Position numbers and translations under genes: made by a program. A stretch of 5,688 nt of DNA from an uncultured Marinilabiliaceae bacterium (GTDB taxonomy: Bacteria > Bacteroidota > Bacteroidia > Bacteroidales > Marinilabiliaceae), in NCBI GenBank assembly GCA_905235955.1, contig CAJONN010000123.1, positions 1 through 5,688 of the forward strand. The letters run 5' to 3'. Within the stretch, counting starts at the first letter, position 1. Every line of letters begins with the position of its first letter. Below are positions 5,413-5,688 of the stretch, piece by piece. Below the pieces are notes generated by a model. That model had not been told where the DNA came from and made no database searches. It was given only the letters and a program-made list of their open reading frames with translations.

Positions 5413-5537
5413 TGATTCTGATGTTCAGTTCGTAATAAGTTGGTGGGCGCTGAGGGATTCGAACCCCCGACCCTCTGCTTGTAAGGCAGATGCTCTGAAC
5501 CAGCTGAGCTAAGCGCCCGTTCTGAACATTAGAATCA
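5413..5537 (-). repeat. Inverted repeat bracketing the middle tRNA-Val
   Basis: TGATTCTGATGTTCAG (5413-5428) and CTGAACATTAGAATCA (5522-5537) are complementary at 15 of 16 positions and flank the second tRNA. In the precursor RNA the leader arm would pair with the trailer arm, closing a long stem below the tRNA with one A-C mismatch. Such a stem could guide or hinder processing of the polycistronic precursor. The pairing is seen; the role is inferred. Confidence 0.55.
5441..5518 (-). tRNA. tRNA-Val (anticodon TAC), middle copy, CCA encoded
   Basis: Same 75-nt cloverleaf as its neighbours, with the anticodon at 5481-5483. The 3' CCA is encoded (5441-5443, included in the coordinates). It is separated from the distal copy by 35 bp and from the proximal copy by 46 bp, each spacer having no sign of a separate promoter, which supports one precursor transcript. 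Confidence 0.97.
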
Positions 5538-5564
5538 TAAAGATTAACCTATCACCATAATGCT

Positions 5565-5642
5565 TGGTGGGCGCTGAGGGATTCGAACCCCCGACCCTCT
5601 GCTTGTAAGGCAGATGCTCTGAACCAGCTGAGCTAAGCGCCC
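5565..5642 (-). tRNA. tRNA-Val (anticodon TAC), promoter-proximal copy, CCA encoded
   Basis: First gene of the operon, identical in body to the other two, with the anticodon at 5605-5607 and an encoded CCA (5565-5567, included). Three identical copies raise the supply of the tRNA that reads GTA and, by wobble, probably other GTN codons. Confidence 0.97.
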
Positions 5643-5662
5643 TTAGCGTCCTTTTCGCTAAG
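5642..5662 (-). other. Short hairpin at the 5' end of the tRNA precursor
   Basis: On the minus strand CTTAGCG (5662-5656) and CGCTAAG (5648-5642) pair over a 7-nt loop, and the last G is the first base of the proximal tRNA. It starts about where transcription should begin. It could protect the precursor end or compete with the acceptor stem. The pairing is clear and the role inferred. Confidence 0.45.
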
Positions 5663-5668
5663 ACGATG

Positions 5669-5676
5669 CAAAAGTA
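5669..5676 (-). promoter_or_regulatory. -7 box of the tRNA-Val operon promoter
   Basis: The minus strand reads TACTTTTG, an exact TAnnTTTG match, 26 bp before the first tRNA. The expected -33 TTTG would fall beyond the end of the window, so only half of the promoter can be seen. Predicted start is near 5663. Confidence 0.65.
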
Positions 5677-5688
5677 GAGCTATTTTTT

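Overview
The window looks like a chromosomal housekeeping segment from a member of Bacteroidota, most likely order Bacteroidales. Four things point there. A DUF4924-type protein is present, a family I know from that phylum. Several promoters fit the phylum's -33 TTTG / -7 TAnnTTTG consensus. Start codons are preceded by A-rich sequence rather than Shine-Dalgarno sites. The amino-acid and codon style is AT-leaning and rich in Asn, Lys and Ile. I cannot name the genus.

Layout. Positions 1-324 hold no conventional gene. They contain degenerate G-rich repeats, a perfect 12-bp hairpin, a well-formed promoter (212-242) and a short leader with a strong hairpin plus U-run just before the first gene. 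Five protein genes then run on the + strand. They are hslR (S4-domain, Hsp15-like ribosome-rescue protein), a DUF4924 protein, a membrane-anchored family 2 glycosyltransferase, an ECF-like sigma factor with unusually acidic ends, and rsmG (16S rRNA G527 methyltransferase). hslR and DUF4924 form one close pair. The glycosyltransferase has its own -7 box and a GTG start, overlaps the sigma gene by 10 bp, and rsmG follows 28 bp later.

After rsmG lie 14 tandem copies of a 7-bp unit, then an inverted repeat, then a divergent-sequence AraC-family regulator (4295-5137) whose third codon positions are visibly richer in T than those of the upstream genes. The right end is a minus-strand operon of three identical tRNA-Val(TAC) genes, with a -7 box at its start and a rho-independent terminator at its end, converging on the araC-type gene.

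Functional theme. hslR, rsmG and the tRNA operon all serve translation. The sigma factor and AraC protein are transcription regulators whose targets cannot be read from this window. The glycosyltransferase probably acts on a lipid or cell-envelope sugar. I see no defence, mobile or biosynthetic system. The most interesting signals are regulatory: the hslR leader, where a 16-codon hydrophobic ORF overlaps a terminator-like hairpin, the inverted repeat bracketing the middle tRNA, and the damaged CCA end of one tRNA copy.
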